Source: Bacillota bacterium
GTDB taxonomy: Bacteria; Bacillota; Clostridia; Acetivibrionales; DTU013
Assembly: GCA_023426125.1 (NCBI GenBank)
Contig: JAFABI010000056.1
Coordinates: 26,803-90,802, forward strand
DNA: 64,000 bases
Direction of reading: 5' to 3'
Numbering within the stretch: position 1 is the stretch's first letter; each line of letters begins with the position of its first letter. The position numbers and the translations under genes are program-made. The notes beneath the pieces were generated by a model that saw only the letters and a list, made by a program, of their open reading frames with translations, had not been told where the DNA came from and did no database searches. Of the stretch, positions 7,834 to 17,172 are shown piece after piece.

Positions 7834-9927
7834 ATGAGTAACTTGACAGAACTTTTCGGCTCAAATGTATTTAATGATTCGGTCATGAAGGAACGACTGC
7901 CTAAAGCCACCTACAAGGCATTGAAAAAAACCAGCGAAGACGGCCTTCTTCTTGACCCGGCAGTTGCGGAAGTCGTCGCAAATACATTGAAGGATTGGGC
8001 GATTGAAAAAGGCGCCACCCACTTCACACACTGGTTCCAGCCGCTGACAGGAATTACTGCGGAAAAACACGATTCCTTCATTTCACCGACATCCGGCGGC
8101 AAAGTCATCATGGAATTTTCAGGTAAGGAACTCATCAAAGGCGAACCGGATGCATCTTCCTTCCCTTCCGGAGGTTTAAGAGCCACTTTTGAAGCCAGAG
8201 GCTATACGGCGTGGGATTGTACGTCGCCTGCTTTTGTCAAGGAAGGGATCCTTTACATTCCTACAGCCTTCTGTTCATATACCGGCGAAGCCCTTGACAA
8301 GAAAACGCCGCTTCTTCGCTCAATGGAAGCGCTGTCCACACAGGCGGTGCGCATACTGAAGCTTTTCGGAAATACAACCTCCAAAAAGGTCATCACCACA
8401 GTGGGGCCGGAACAGGAATATTTTCTAATTGACAAAAGCCTTTTTGACAAGCGCAAGGACTTGCTCTTCACTGGAAGGACGCTTTTCGGAGCCGCTCCTC
8501 CAAAAGGCCAGGAACTGGAAGACCATTATTTCGGTTCACTGAAAGAAAGAATAGCGTCTTTTATGAAAGAACTGAATGAAGAACTATGGAAGCTGGGCGT
8601 ATTGGCAAAAACACAGCACAATGAAGTTGCGCCCGCACAGCATGAGCTGGCTCCCATCTTCAGCACTACCAATATCGCTACCGATCACAACCATCTCCTG
8701 ATGGATACGCTCAGAAAGGTTGCTTTACGGCATGGCCTGGTTTGCCTGCTTCACGAGAAGCCTTTTGCAGGAGTGAATGGGTCCGGAAAGCATAACAACT
8801 GGTCCATGAGCACCGACGATGGCCTCAATCTGCTGGATCCCGGCAGGACGCCCCATGAGAATCTCCAGTTCCTCGTATTCCTTTGCGCAATCGTCAAGGG
8901 AGTTGACGATTATGCAGAAATTCTCAGATGCTCCGCCGCAAACCCCGGCAACGACCACAGGCTGGGAGCAAATGAGGCTCCTCCGGCAATAATTTCGATA
9001 TTCCTGGGCGACCAGCTTACAGATATACTCGATCAGATCAATAACGGCGGATTAAAGAGTTCCAAACAGAGTTCCGAAATGCGCATAGGCGTGACTACCC
9101 TTCCTTCCCTGCCAAAGGATACTACCGACAGGAACAGGACGTCTCCCTTTGCCTTCACCGGCAACAAGTTCGAATTCAGAATGGTGCCATCGTCCGCATC
9201 CATCAGCCGGGCCAATTATACCCTGAACACCATTGCAGCCGAAGTGCTGAGCCAGATTGCCGACAGGCTTGAAAAGGCTTCAGACTTCCAGCGCGAGGTT
9301 CAGGCCATACTCAAGGAAATCGTATCAAAGCATTCCAGGGTGATTTTCAACGGCAACAACTATTCAAGCGAATGGCCGGAAGAAGCAGCGAGGAGAGGTC
9401 TGCCCAATATAAGGTCCACTGTCGAGTCCGCTAAAGCGCTGATTGATGAAAAGAATGTCAAAATATTCGAGAAGCACGGCGTCCTTAGCAAGGTAGAGCT
9501 TGAATCCCGTTATGAAGTAATGCTGGAAGGCTATGTGAAAACCATCAACATCGAAGTACTTACAATGATCGAGATGGCAAAGAGGGATATCCTCCCTGCA
9601 GCCATTAAGTTCTCGACTGACCTTGCAGCCTCCATAAACACAATTAAGGCCACCGGCATCGCAGCAGATATATCTGTTCAAGCCGAATCGCTGGCTGAGG
9701 TTTCTGCCGCTGCAGCTGAGTTTAAGAAGAAGCTCACCGCTCTGGAAAATTCACTGGCAAAAGCTGATGAAGTACACGGATCGACCTATGAGCATGCATA
9801 CTATTTCAGGTATGACGTATTTATAAAAATGGGCGATTTAAGAGCCGCAGGCGACAAGCTTGAAACCATCGTGGGTGCGGAATACTGGCCGCTTCCCACT
9901 TATGGCGACTTGCTGTTCAAGGTTTAA
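7834..9927 (+). CDS. glnN: Glutamine synthetase, type III (GlnN)
   Basis: Makes glutamine from glutamate, ammonia and ATP. At 697 aa it has the length of type III (GSIII) enzymes, far above the roughly 450 of type I. GSIII features include THWFQPLTG near residue 69, the metal/substrate motif VGPEQEYFLID (about 192), QHNEVAPAQHE (about 267), the GVNGSGKHNNWS loop (about 312) and FRMVPSS (about 454). ATG at 7834 follows AAAGGGG. Single gene with its own terminator at 9996. Confidence 0.95.
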   Translation: MSNLTELFGSNVFNDSVMKERLPKATYKALKKTSEDGLLLDPAVAEVVANTLKDWAIEKGATHFTHWFQPLTGITAEKHDSFISPTSGGKVIMEFSGKELIKGEPDASSFPSGGLRATFEARGYTAWDCTSPAFVKEGILYIPTAFCSYTGEALDKKTPLLRSMEALSTQAVRILKLFGNTTSKKVITTVGPEQEYFLIDKSLFDKRKDLLFTGRTLFGAAPPKGQELEDHYFGSLKERIASFMKELNEELWKLGVLAKTQHNEVAPAQHELAPIFSTTNIATDHNHLLMDTLRKVALRHGLVCLLHEKPFAGVNGSGKHNNWSMSTDDGLNLLDPGRTPHENLQFLVFLCAIVKGVDDYAEILRCSAANPGNDHRLGANEAPPAIISIFLGDQLTDILDQINNGGLKSSKQSSEMRIGVTTLPSLPKDTTDRNRTSPFAFTGNKFEFRMVPSSASISRANYTLNTIAAEVLSQIADRLEKASDFQREVQAILKEIVSKHSRVIFNGNNYSSEWPEEAARRGLPNIRSTVESAKALIDEKNVKIFEKHGVLSKVELESRYEVMLEGYVKTINIEVLTMIEMAKRDILPAAIKFSTDLAASINTIKATGIAADISVQAESLAEVSAAAAEFKKKLTALENSLAKADEVHGSTYEHAYYFRYDVFIKMGDLRAAGDKLETIVGAEYWPLPTYGDLLFKV

Positions 9928-9995
9928 GGTCTGACATTTTCAAGGAGTCTGTGACATGTCGATCCAATGATATAAGTTTACTGGAGATTATGTTA

Positions 9996-10033
9996 AAAGC
10001 GCCGGTTCTGAAAAGAGCCGGCGCTTTGTTTGT
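9996..10033 (+). terminator. Terminator after glnN
   Basis: Strong stem AAAGCGCCGG / CCGGCGCTTT with a 12-base loop followed by a T-rich stretch. It separates glnN from the convergent oxidoreductase operon. Confidence 0.85.
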
Positions 10034-10076
10034 AATATTGAAATTAAAAAAGGGGACAACCTATATCCCCTTTTCA

Positions 10077-10610
10077 CTAAAAATTCATTCCAAGCTCCAG
10101 TGCCTTCATTTCCTCCGGAATCAGGTGGTGCTTTTTCTCAGGAAGCACCTTTTTCAGCGCCTTTTCAAAGGATTCAACGGAAACCACACCGGTTTTCTGA
10201 AGCAGTTTTCCCAGAATTATAATGTTGGAGAATGTCAGATTTCCCATATCCGATGCCATTTTCGTAGCAGGGATGCCGATAAACTCGACGTCCTTTCTCT
10301 CCGGAACCCTGTTTACAAGTGCACTGTCAGAAATGACGAGGCCTCCCTGAACCACCATGCCTTCAAATTTCTCCAGGGAAGGTCCGTTCATTACGATCAA
10401 TACCGTGGAGCTGTTCAGTATGGGCGAACCAACCGGATCATCTGAAACGATTACATGGCAGTTGGATGTACCGCCCCGCATTTCCGGGCCGTAGGAAGGA
10501 AGCCATGAAACGTTCTTATTTTCAAGCATTCCCGCGTATGCTATCAGCATACCTGCCGATTGTATGCCCTGACCGCCAAAGCCTGCAATGATTATGTCAT
10601 GCTGCGCCAT
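10077..10610 (-). CDS. 2-oxoacid:ferredoxin oxidoreductase, gamma subunit
   Basis: 177 aa. Begins with IIIAGFGGQGIQSAGMLI, the signature of the gamma domain in the pyruvate/ketoisovalerate family, followed by PSYGPEMRGGTSNCHVIVSD. Last gene of a four-gene operon; 3 bases separate it from the beta subunit. The complex oxidatively decarboxylates a 2-oxoacid to an acyl-CoA and reduces ferredoxin. Substrate class (branched-chain or 2-oxoglutarate) cannot be read directly. Confidence 0.88.
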   Translation of the reverse strand: MAQHDIIIAGFGGQGIQSAGMLIAYAGMLENKNVSWLPSYGPEMRGGTSNCHVIVSDDPVGSPILNSSTVLIVMNGPSLEKFEGMVVQGGLVISDSALVNRVPERKDVEFIGIPATKMASDMGNLTFSNIIILGKLLQKTGVVSVESFEKALKKVLPEKKHHLIPEEMKALELGMNF

Positions 10611-10613
10611 CGT

Positions 10614-11360
10614 TTACACCTCCAGATCCTTTCCTTTGAAGTTGCCCAGCGGATAATTGGGGATCATGTTCTCCTGCAGCCAGCTGAGTGATTTCACCGG
10701 ATCAAGGCCCCAATTTGTCGGACATGTGGACAAGACTTCCACCATAGAGAAGCCCAGGTTTGACATCTGAACTTTAAAGGCCTTCTTGATGGCTTTCTTT
10801 GCATTGTTAATGTTTTTAATATCATGCATGGAAACTCTCTCAATGAAAGCAGCTCCATCCAGTGTGGAAAGCATTTCGCTTACCTTTATGGGAAAGCCGT
10901 GGATTTCAGGCTTCCTGCCAAAAGGTGAAGTCGTCGTAACCTGGTTTATCAGCGTTGTAGGAGCCATCTGTCCCGAAGTCATGCCATAGATGGCATTGTT
11001 GACAAACACGACGGTGATCTTCTCTCCCCTGGCAGCCGCATGGACGATTTCCGCTGTCCCTATGGCAGCCAGGTCGCCGTCGCCCTGGTATGCAAAAACT
11101 ACGTTGCCGGGATGCACCCGTTTTACACCGGTGGCAACAGCCGGCGCTCTTCCGTGGGCTGCCTGCACCATATCGCAGTTAAAGTATTCATAATTGTTGT
11201 AAGTGCATCCGACAGGAGATACCCCTATGGTCTTTCCTTCGATCTCAAGCTCATCTATGACTTCCGCTATCAGCCTGTGCACGATTCCATGGGTACAGCC
11301 CGGACAGTAGTGCAGAGGTACATCCTTCAAGGCATGCGGTTTTTGAAATACTATCGCCAT
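10614..11360 (-). CDS. 2-oxoacid:ferredoxin oxidoreductase, beta (TPP) subunit
   Basis: 248 aa. Carries CPGCTHGIVHR (about residues 19-29) and the thiamine diphosphate/Mg motif GDGDLAAIG...NNAIYGMTSGQ (about 94-131), so it holds the TPP cofactor. Sequence style matches VorA/KorB. Sits between the alpha and gamma genes with 12- and 3-base gaps, so the operon is tightly coupled. Confidence 0.9.
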   Translation of the reverse strand: MAIVFQKPHALKDVPLHYCPGCTHGIVHRLIAEVIDELEIEGKTIGVSPVGCTYNNYEYFNCDMVQAAHGRAPAVATGVKRVHPGNVVFAYQGDGDLAAIGTAEIVHAAARGEKITVVFVNNAIYGMTSGQMAPTTLINQVTTTSPFGRKPEIHGFPIKVSEMLSTLDGAAFIERVSMHDIKNINNAKKAIKKAFKVQMSNLGFSMVEVLSTCPTNWGLDPVKSLSWLQENMIPNYPLGNFKGKDLEV

Positions 11361-11372
11361 TTTTATTCCCCT

Positions 11373-12428
11373 TTACTTCAAGATTTCCTTTATTTTATCC
11401 AGTATCTCGCTTTGTGTAGGTATCATTCCGCCCATTCTTCCAAGGAAATGCACAGGCCTCTTGCCGCTTACCGAAAGCCTGACGTCCTCCACCATCTGTC
11501 CCGCATTCATTTCTACCGAAAGGAATGCTTTGGGCACTTCGGCATACTGCGCAAAGGTTTTTTCCGGGAAAGGCCACAAGGTAACCGGTCTTATCAGTCC
11601 AACCTTTATTCCTTCCTTCTCAGCCGTTCTTATAACGTTCTTCACGATTCTGGCAGTTGTCCCGAAAGCGGTAACAATAATATCCGCATCGTCACAATTG
11701 AAAACCTCCACCCTGGTTTCCTTTTCCGCAATCCTTGCATATTTTGCCTGAAGCTTCAAATTGTGCTGCTCCAATACTTCGGGTTTAATATATATTGACG
11801 TTATGACGTTATGATCTCTTTTCATGTCGGTTCCAACGGCAGCCCAGCTTTTATCGGCCTTTTCTACAACCTCGCTATCCCTGAACTCCACTGCCTCCAT
11901 CATCTGGCCCAGGATACCGTCTCCCATGATCATTGTAAGCACCCTGTATCTGTCTGAAATATTGAATGCTTCAACAGTAAGCTCATAGAGCTCCTGAATG
12001 CTGCTAGGGGCCAATACCACCATTTTATAGTCTCCATGGCCTCCACCCTTCACTGCCTGGAAATAATCGCACTGCGCAGGCAAAATACCGCCAAGGCCGG
12101 GTCCGCACCGGACGATGTTGACGATTACCGCCGGTAATTCAGCACAGGACGCATAGGATATGCCTTCCTGCTTCAGACTGATTCCCGGGCTGGATGACGA
12201 AGTCATGACCCTGGCTCCGGCGCCTGCCGCGCCATAGACCATGTTAATAGCGGCAATTTCACTTTCCGCCTGTACAAACGTCCCGTCGTATGCCGGCATT
12301 TTTTTTGCAAAATAATGGGCAATCTCGGTCTGCGGCGTTATGGGATAGCCGAAATAATGCCTGCAGCCTGCTCTCAACGCAGCTTCTGCAATGACCTCAT
12401 TGCCTTTCATGAGTAATTTTTCCCCCAT
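11373..12428 (-). CDS. vorB: 2-oxoacid:ferredoxin oxidoreductase, alpha subunit (VorB type)
   Basis: 351 aa, matching the length of proteins called 3-methyl-2-oxobutanoate dehydrogenase subunit VorB. N-terminal MKGNEVIAEAALRAGCRHYF, FGYPITPQTEI and the segment MTSSSSPGISLKQEGISYA are typical of the alpha domain. With the ferredoxin, beta and gamma subunits it forms a VOR/KOR complex, likely for branched-chain amino acid or 2-oxoglutarate conversion. The VorB name rests on resemblance from memory. Confidence 0.82.
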   Translation of the reverse strand: MGEKLLMKGNEVIAEAALRAGCRHYFGYPITPQTEIAHYFAKKMPAYDGTFVQAESEIAAINMVYGAAGAGARVMTSSSSPGISLKQEGISYASCAELPAVIVNIVRCGPGLGGILPAQCDYFQAVKGGGHGDYKMVVLAPSSIQELYELTVEAFNISDRYRVLTMIMGDGILGQMMEAVEFRDSEVVEKADKSWAAVGTDMKRDHNVITSIYIKPEVLEQHNLKLQAKYARIAEKETRVEVFNCDDADIIVTAFGTTARIVKNVIRTAEKEGIKVGLIRPVTLWPFPEKTFAQYAEVPKAFLSVEMNAGQMVEDVRLSVSGKRPVHFLGRMGGMIPTQSEILDKIKEILK

Positions 12429-12440
12429 CTTCGAATCCTC

Positions 12441-12647
12441 CTAATTCTCTACTACGATTACACAATCCGGGCAAATCGTCGCGCAAAAACCGCAACCGAT
12501 ACATTTCTCCATTTCAATGACGCCTGCAGGATGAAATCCTTTTAAATTAAGCTTCTCAGAATGCATGACCACGATTTTTTTTGGACATACCGTAGTACAC
12601 AGCCTGCAGCCCTTGCATCTTTCTTCGTTAAATGTCACCTTTGCCAT
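12441..12647 (-). CDS. 2x[4Fe-4S] ferredoxin-like delta subunit
   Basis: 68 aa with two complete CxxCxxCxxxCP motifs: CKGCRLCTTVCP and CIGCGFCATICP. First gene of the four-gene oxidoreductase operon; carries electrons from the TPP site to free ferredoxin. ATG at 12647 is preceded by a GAGGTTAA ribosome site. Confidence 0.92.
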   Translation of the reverse strand: MAKVTFNEERCKGCRLCTTVCPKKIVVMHSEKLNLKGFHPAGVIEMEKCIGCGFCATICPDCVIVVEN

Positions 12648-12870
12648 ATTAACCTCACATCTAAAGCTTTTTTAGTCCATCCTGTATATTATAAAACTCA
12701 TTTTATTCAATTGCAACCGTTAATTCGTTAGCCGCTTAGCACGCATAATTGATACGAAAGTACCATTATGCACTTACTAAATTAAGCTTGGCAGATATTC
12801 TTGTGCGGTTACATATTAGAGCTTTTGGAAAGCTGCCACAAAAAGCAGGCAGTCGGATAAATTGAATATC

Positions 12871-12932
12871 GGACAAGGTAACAAACAGGGCGTTCGTTGA
12901 TAATGGCGAGCGCCCTGTTTGTTACCTTGTCC
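12871..12932. repeat. Perfect 22-bp inverted repeat with 18-base loop
   Basis: The arms at 12871-12892 and 12911-12932 are exactly complementary (ends GGACAAGG / CCTTGTCC). It lies 31 bases before a broken mobile-element gene and has no T-run on the plus strand. The rest of the gap 12648-12963 shows nothing else I can support. Confidence 0.85.
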
Positions 12933-12963
12933 CCAAATTTTCAGCGAAAGGAGTGTTGCTGCC

Positions 12964-13785
12964 ATGCCATGGGTAACGGAGGAACAAATTGCAAAAGCCA
13001 AGCAGGTAGATATTCTGGACTATCTGCTGACAAATGAGCCGAACACCCTGAAAAAGACCGGTCATGATATCGTCTGCGCGACCACGACAGTCTGACCGTT
13101 TCCAATGGGAAATGGCACTGGCACAGCCGGGGCTTCGGCGGCACAACAGCACTCAATTACCTGATCCGGGTACGGGGTATGGAGTTTACGGAGGCGGTTC
13201 AGGCGCTTGTTTATGAAGCCCGCGCCGGGCCTTTTCCCGCTGTACCGGATAAACCTCTGCCGCCGGAAAAGGAAAAAGCCTTTGCCCTGCCAGCCAGGAA
13301 CCGCAACGATGACCGCGCTTTTGCCTATCTGAGGAGCCGGGGTATTGATCAGGATATCCTCCGGCAATGTATGGAGACCAAAATTCTCTATGAAGGGCGC
13401 AAATACCATAACTGCGTCTTTGTCGGTCAGCGGAATGCAAAAGAACCGGAGCGCCGGATGGAACAGCCTGCATTTTTTCTCTCTCTGAGCGGCGTATCCC
13501 CCCTGGCACTGCTGCACTTTCTACGGGAGCATCCCAAGGTCAACCATATTGTGCTGGGGCTGGAGCAGGATAAAGCCGTTCTGGAAGCCATGGAGAAAAT
13601 CCGGGCGGCAGTCTATGAGGATGAAGGTCTCCGTGACCGGACGCTCTGCATCACCATTTCCCCGCCGCATACAGGCAAGCCTTGCCGTGTGGGGCGTCAT
13701 TAACCTTCTGGAAGGTTATGGAAACGACAACCCCAGTGCGAATGGGCAGGGCATGAAACAGCTCATGGCGGGCGGCGGCGGCTGA
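12964..13785 (+). pseudogene. Broken DUF3991/TOPRIM-domain gene
   Basis: Remnant of the DUF3991/TOPRIM protein found in conjugative elements of Clostridia. It starts well (GAAAGGAGTG site, ATG at 12964, MPWVTEEQIAKAKQVDILDY) and then loses frame at about 13075. It resumes in the next frame with SLTVSNGKWHWHSRGFGG and NYLIRVRGMEFTEAVQAL, runs through VSPLALLHFLREHP, and shifts again near 13665 before ending GQGMKQLMAGGGG. At least two frame breaks make it non-functional. It marks an old mobile element. Confidence 0.75.
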
Positions 13786-13792
13786 TCGGCAG

Positions 13793-13978
13793 ATTGGGCC
13801 AATGGTAAGTGAAAAACAATATCAAAGAGTACAGCAATATATCAAACTTGGAATGGACGAAGGAGCTCAAATATTAACTGGCGGTCTCGGAAAACCTGAA
13901 GGCTTCGAAAAAGGTTATTTTGTTCAGCCGACTATTTTTACCAATGTCACTTCAGACATGACAATTGCACAAGAGATA
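13793..13978 (+). pseudogene. Aldehyde dehydrogenase fragment
   Basis: About 62 codons of an NAD-dependent aldehyde dehydrogenase: IGPMVSEKQYQRVQQYI, then GKPEGFEKGYFVQPTIF and TSDMTIAQE, which normally leads into the EEIFGPV motif. The fragment stops exactly there and has neither the catalytic Cys region nor the C-terminus. It abuts pseudogenes on both sides. Confidence 0.75.
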
Positions 13979-13989
13979 TTATTGAAACA

Positions 13990-14240
13990 TTGGATAAGTA
14001 TCTTTCTCCTGCCACAGCTAGGAGCTTTCCTGCAGCGTTTCATAGTAGGTTTCCTTTGTCTTTTCAATGAGCATTTCCAGGCTTCATACTTTCCAACAAT
14101 ATCCCCGGAGCGGTAAAGCAGCAATAGTGTCAGCAGTCGGCTCATTCTTCCGTTTCCATCATTGAAGGGGTGTATACAAAGAAAATCCAGAATAAACATG
14201 GGAATCAAGAGCAGGGGAGCGTACCTTTCCTCATTAATAG
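13990..14240 (-). pseudogene. Fic-family protein fragment
   Basis: Contains the Fic active-site motif HPFNDGNGRMSRLLTLLLLY, preceded by ERYAPLLLIPMFILDFLCI. Fic enzymes transfer AMP or similar groups to target proteins. The N-terminal half is missing. After GDIVGKYE the frame changes, the expected continuation (LIEKTKETYYETLQESS) is in another frame, and it ends in a stop. Confidence 0.72.
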
Positions 14241-14567
14241 CCTCTCAACAAAGGTTTGCTTCAAGTTTTCGTTTTTTAGCCCTAATATACGCCAAAAAAG
14301 ATGCCGCATCCCTTTGATATTTTTGATGATGAGGCTGGATCCAAGACGTAAATATCCCAGTTCGCTCGGCTTATAAAATCTTTCTTTGTTTTCGCTGCGG
14401 ACAAAGACGATTAATCCATCCTACTCCATCTTGGATAAGATACCGTACATTATACCCTGACCGATTTCAATTTCTCCCCTAGTCAACTCTTTCACATATT
14501 GCATGACGTTGTATCCGTCAATGCATTTCATCCTGGAAAGCAAAATATAGAAAGCGGTTCCCGTCAT
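14240..14567 (-). pseudogene. PadR-family regulator remnant with internal stop
   Basis: From an ATG at 14567 the reading MTGTAFYILLSRM, YNVMQYVKELTRGEIEIGQG and MYGILSKME is a clear PadR winged-helix domain. It is interrupted by TAG at 14423-14421, then continues in frame as DGLIVFVRSENKERFYKPSE. PadR proteins usually repress transporter or detoxification genes. The downstream part of the frame is no longer PadR-like. Confidence 0.7.
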
Positions 14568-14590
14568 AGGTATATATATCTGCCGCAAAA

Positions 14591-15178
14591 TCAGTTAAAT
14601 AAAGCAGCTAAGAACAATGAAACCATTTCCCTAAGGAGTTCCGGGTTCATATCGTATTTTGCCACCGCTTCGGGACTATGCATAATATGGTATTTAAACA
14701 TTTCAATAAAATTCACCATGGCATTCGTTGATATGGAATCCCTAATGACACCTACCTTTTTCCCCTGTTCAAGCAGCGAGAATACGGTGGCATCCAAGTC
14801 CGCAAGCTGCGTGGCAGAGGCGTCTTCCCCATTTTCCAACTGAAGGCGCACGGATTCCGTCATGAAATTTGCCGTATAGTTGCGCGAATAATCAGCGACC
14901 GTAAATAACAGTCTTTCGATTTTGTTTTGTATGGAGCCGTCATTTTTAATAATGGATATCATAGCCGTATAATAGTTTTCCCAGAGCTTTTTCAACAATT
15001 GTCTTTTGAGATTTTCCTTGCTTTCAAAAAAGTTATAGATCGACACCTGGGAAACAGATGCTTTTCGCGCAATATCGGCAATGCTTACCTTATTAAAGCC
15101 ATATTGCATAAACAGCTCCTGGGCTGAATTCATTATGGCATCCCTTTTCCCCTGTCGCCTGCGCTCAAATCCGTCCAT
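14591..15178 (-). CDS. TetR-family transcriptional regulator
   Basis: 195 aa. The N-terminal helix-turn-helix is clear (RDAIMNSAQELFMQYGFNKV, SIADIARKASVSQVSIYNFF, residues about 10-50), followed by a helical ligand domain. ATG at 15178. It is divergent from the metallo-beta-lactamase-fold gene at 15389 with a 210-base AT-rich gap, a common arrangement for a local repressor; this target is inferred. It is intact although surrounded by pseudogenes. Confidence 0.9.
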   Translation of the reverse strand: MDGFERRRQGKRDAIMNSAQELFMQYGFNKVSIADIARKASVSQVSIYNFFESKENLKRQLLKKLWENYYTAMISIIKNDGSIQNKIERLLFTVADYSRNYTANFMTESVRLQLENGEDASATQLADLDATVFSLLEQGKKVGVIRDSISTNAMVNFIEMFKYHIMHSPEAVAKYDMNPELLREMVSLFLAALFN

Positions 15179-15388
15179 ATTTCCCCTCGAAATATAAAAT
15201 TTATTTATTATTATAGTTTAAATCTATTAATTAATCAAGAAACCGAATATATAATCATTTCATAATATATGTAATAATCACATAAACATATTTCATATAT
15301 TTATACAGTACTGCTTAGAATTGCTGATATAGTGATGCATCCTGTACCAGCTTAATCCAATAATATGAAAGAGGAGGCTACTGCCAAT

Positions 15389-16630
15389 ATGTATAATTCA
15401 GATTTAAACAGTTATTATGAGCGTTTAAAAATTGCAGAAAACATCCTGTTTACTGAACCCATTACGGTGCGAGAGATACTGCCTGATGTTTGGATGCTTG
15501 GCGGATATATGAGTGACGACTTCTTTTTAAAGGCGCCGTCTTCCAATGTCTATATTTTGCGGGACGAGGATATTGTATACATCGTTGACCCAGGTAAGTA
15601 CAAGGCTTATAAAAAGAAAATCTTTGAACTGGTGAATGCGTACAAGCAAAAGGGCGTTTCAAAAGTCAGACTCCTGATAACTCAGGGTCATTTCGACCAT
15701 GATATCAATGATGACGTTGTCCTCGGTACAGGGCTGGATTGGGAATTTTATCTCCCTGAAGAGGAGATTCCCACTATGAACTCAGTTAACGACTTTTTAA
15801 ATGACATTGATGAATTGTCAAAATATGAAGACGTATTTCAGACAATGTTTCCTGAAACCGGTTTCAGTTCCATATTCCGATATGTCGCCAGGTTATCGCC
15901 GGATCTGGCAAAGGTGATGTTGACTCTGCTTGTAACCGTTACTACGGGAATCGGCAACCATATGGGTGATGATGCAATCATTCTGAAAGCTGACAAGAGG
16001 ATAGTTAAGAATTTCGGGAGCGTGTCACTTCAGGGCTGGCCGCTCGGACGGTTTTTTATAGTATTTGACGGCGCCCATTCACCGGGACATATAGATATCT
16101 ACGATCCGATCAACAAGCTTATCCTTTGCGGTGATTCCACAGTCGAAATCAATCCCGCATTTGGTTACAGTTCAATGAACAAGCTGATTGACATCACCGG
16201 CAAATTTAAAACTATGGCCCAGGAAGGGTACATTGAATACGCTATGGATTCCCACAGGTCGAATAAGTATATGATAGAGCTTTTAGAAAGCCTGGATGCT
16301 AAAGCTCTAAGCAGCATTGAGCTTATTGACTACGCCGGGAACAGTTCTGAATGCGCAGCTTTTTTTGAATTTTTTAATATCTACTATAAAGAAATAAAAA
16401 AGGAAGTATTTGCCGCCCACAGAAAAATCGGCCGGGCTACAGTCGGCGAAATAGTAAATGAATTAATAAAATCCGATAACGATTACGTAAAGCTAAAAGC
16501 ATCTTTTGAATTTCCAAAGATTCCGTCCAGACTGGATGTTTTAGTGGTCCAGGTGCTCAAAGAGGCAGGAGCTGTTCCGGTGAAAGTGAATAATAAAATC
16601 CTTATTGATCCGGTTACCACTAATCAGTAG
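15389..16630 (+). CDS. Metallo-beta-lactamase-fold hydrolase
   Basis: 413 aa from ATG 15389, which has GAGGAGG 11 bases upstream; an in-frame ATG at 15365 lacks a site. The metal motif appears as TQGHFDHDIND, later FDGAHSPGHIDIYDP and LILCGDSTVE, all typical of the MBL fold. The C-terminal third (about 300-413) is helical, with a winged-helix-like end. Substrate unknown. Expression is probably controlled by the divergent TetR gene. Confidence 0.8.
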   Translation: MYNSDLNSYYERLKIAENILFTEPITVREILPDVWMLGGYMSDDFFLKAPSSNVYILRDEDIVYIVDPGKYKAYKKKIFELVNAYKQKGVSKVRLLITQGHFDHDINDDVVLGTGLDWEFYLPEEEIPTMNSVNDFLNDIDELSKYEDVFQTMFPETGFSSIFRYVARLSPDLAKVMLTLLVTVTTGIGNHMGDDAIILKADKRIVKNFGSVSLQGWPLGRFFIVFDGAHSPGHIDIYDPINKLILCGDSTVEINPAFGYSSMNKLIDITGKFKTMAQEGYIEYAMDSHRSNKYMIELLESLDAKALSSIELIDYAGNSSECAAFFEFFNIYYKEIKKEVFAAHRKIGRATVGEIVNELIKSDNDYVKLKASFEFPKIPSRLDVLVVQVLKEAGAVPVKVNNKILIDPVTTNQ

Positions 16631-16639
16631 GAGCGCGGC

Positions 16640-16789
16640 ATAAGAAAAATAAAACTGAGGCATATGGAAAAAGGGCATGGCCGGGTGGAATTCCGTGAAG
16701 CCTTCATCATGCCGGAGATACAGTGGATGGAGAAAGCAAAAAAAGACTGGAAGAACTTAAACTCTATCGGCGGATCTTCAGTTGGATGA
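16640..16789 (+). pseudogene. ISAs1-type transposase fragment
   Basis: About 50 codons reading RHMEKGHGRVEFREAFIMPE and then WMEKAKKDWKNLNSIGG. The HGR-x-E-x-R block followed by W(L/M)E...WKNL-x-S/I-G is typical of ISAs1/H-repeat transposases. Both ends of the gene are missing. Confidence 0.55.
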
Positions 16790-17172
16790 CTGGCTCTGTC
16801 AAGGCGCGCCCGCGTGGCATCGCTTCCCCAGGCAGGGTCAAGACAGCCAGCTATCCTCCGAGGATGCTGAATCCACCGATATCTTGAGTCCCAAATTCAA
16901 ATTACCACTGCCTGTGTTGGATCGGGTAAAGGCGAACAGGTATACGCTGGCCGTATACCTGCTTCATCTACCTTGATTCAGCTCGCGGCAGCTCATTCTT
17001 CCGCTGTCTTTGCTGCCGCGAATCGATCAATCCCATCTACGGGCTGTCTGCTTGCGCAACCGGCTTTTCGCCTGGCTACCTTCCAGCCTGACTTTTCCCA
17101 GCCTTCCACCCGGTATTTCGTCTTTCGGCTGACTTCCACCCGAACCTTCTCCCCATCGCGCTCCCTACGACA
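16790..17172. other. Gap without a recognisable gene
   Basis: GC-richer than the surrounding core genes. It holds a perfect 10-bp inverted repeat CAGGTATACG / CGTATACCTG at 16937-16961 with a 5-base loop and no T-run. No protein of support was found on either strand; probably debris of the decayed island. Confidence 0.5.
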
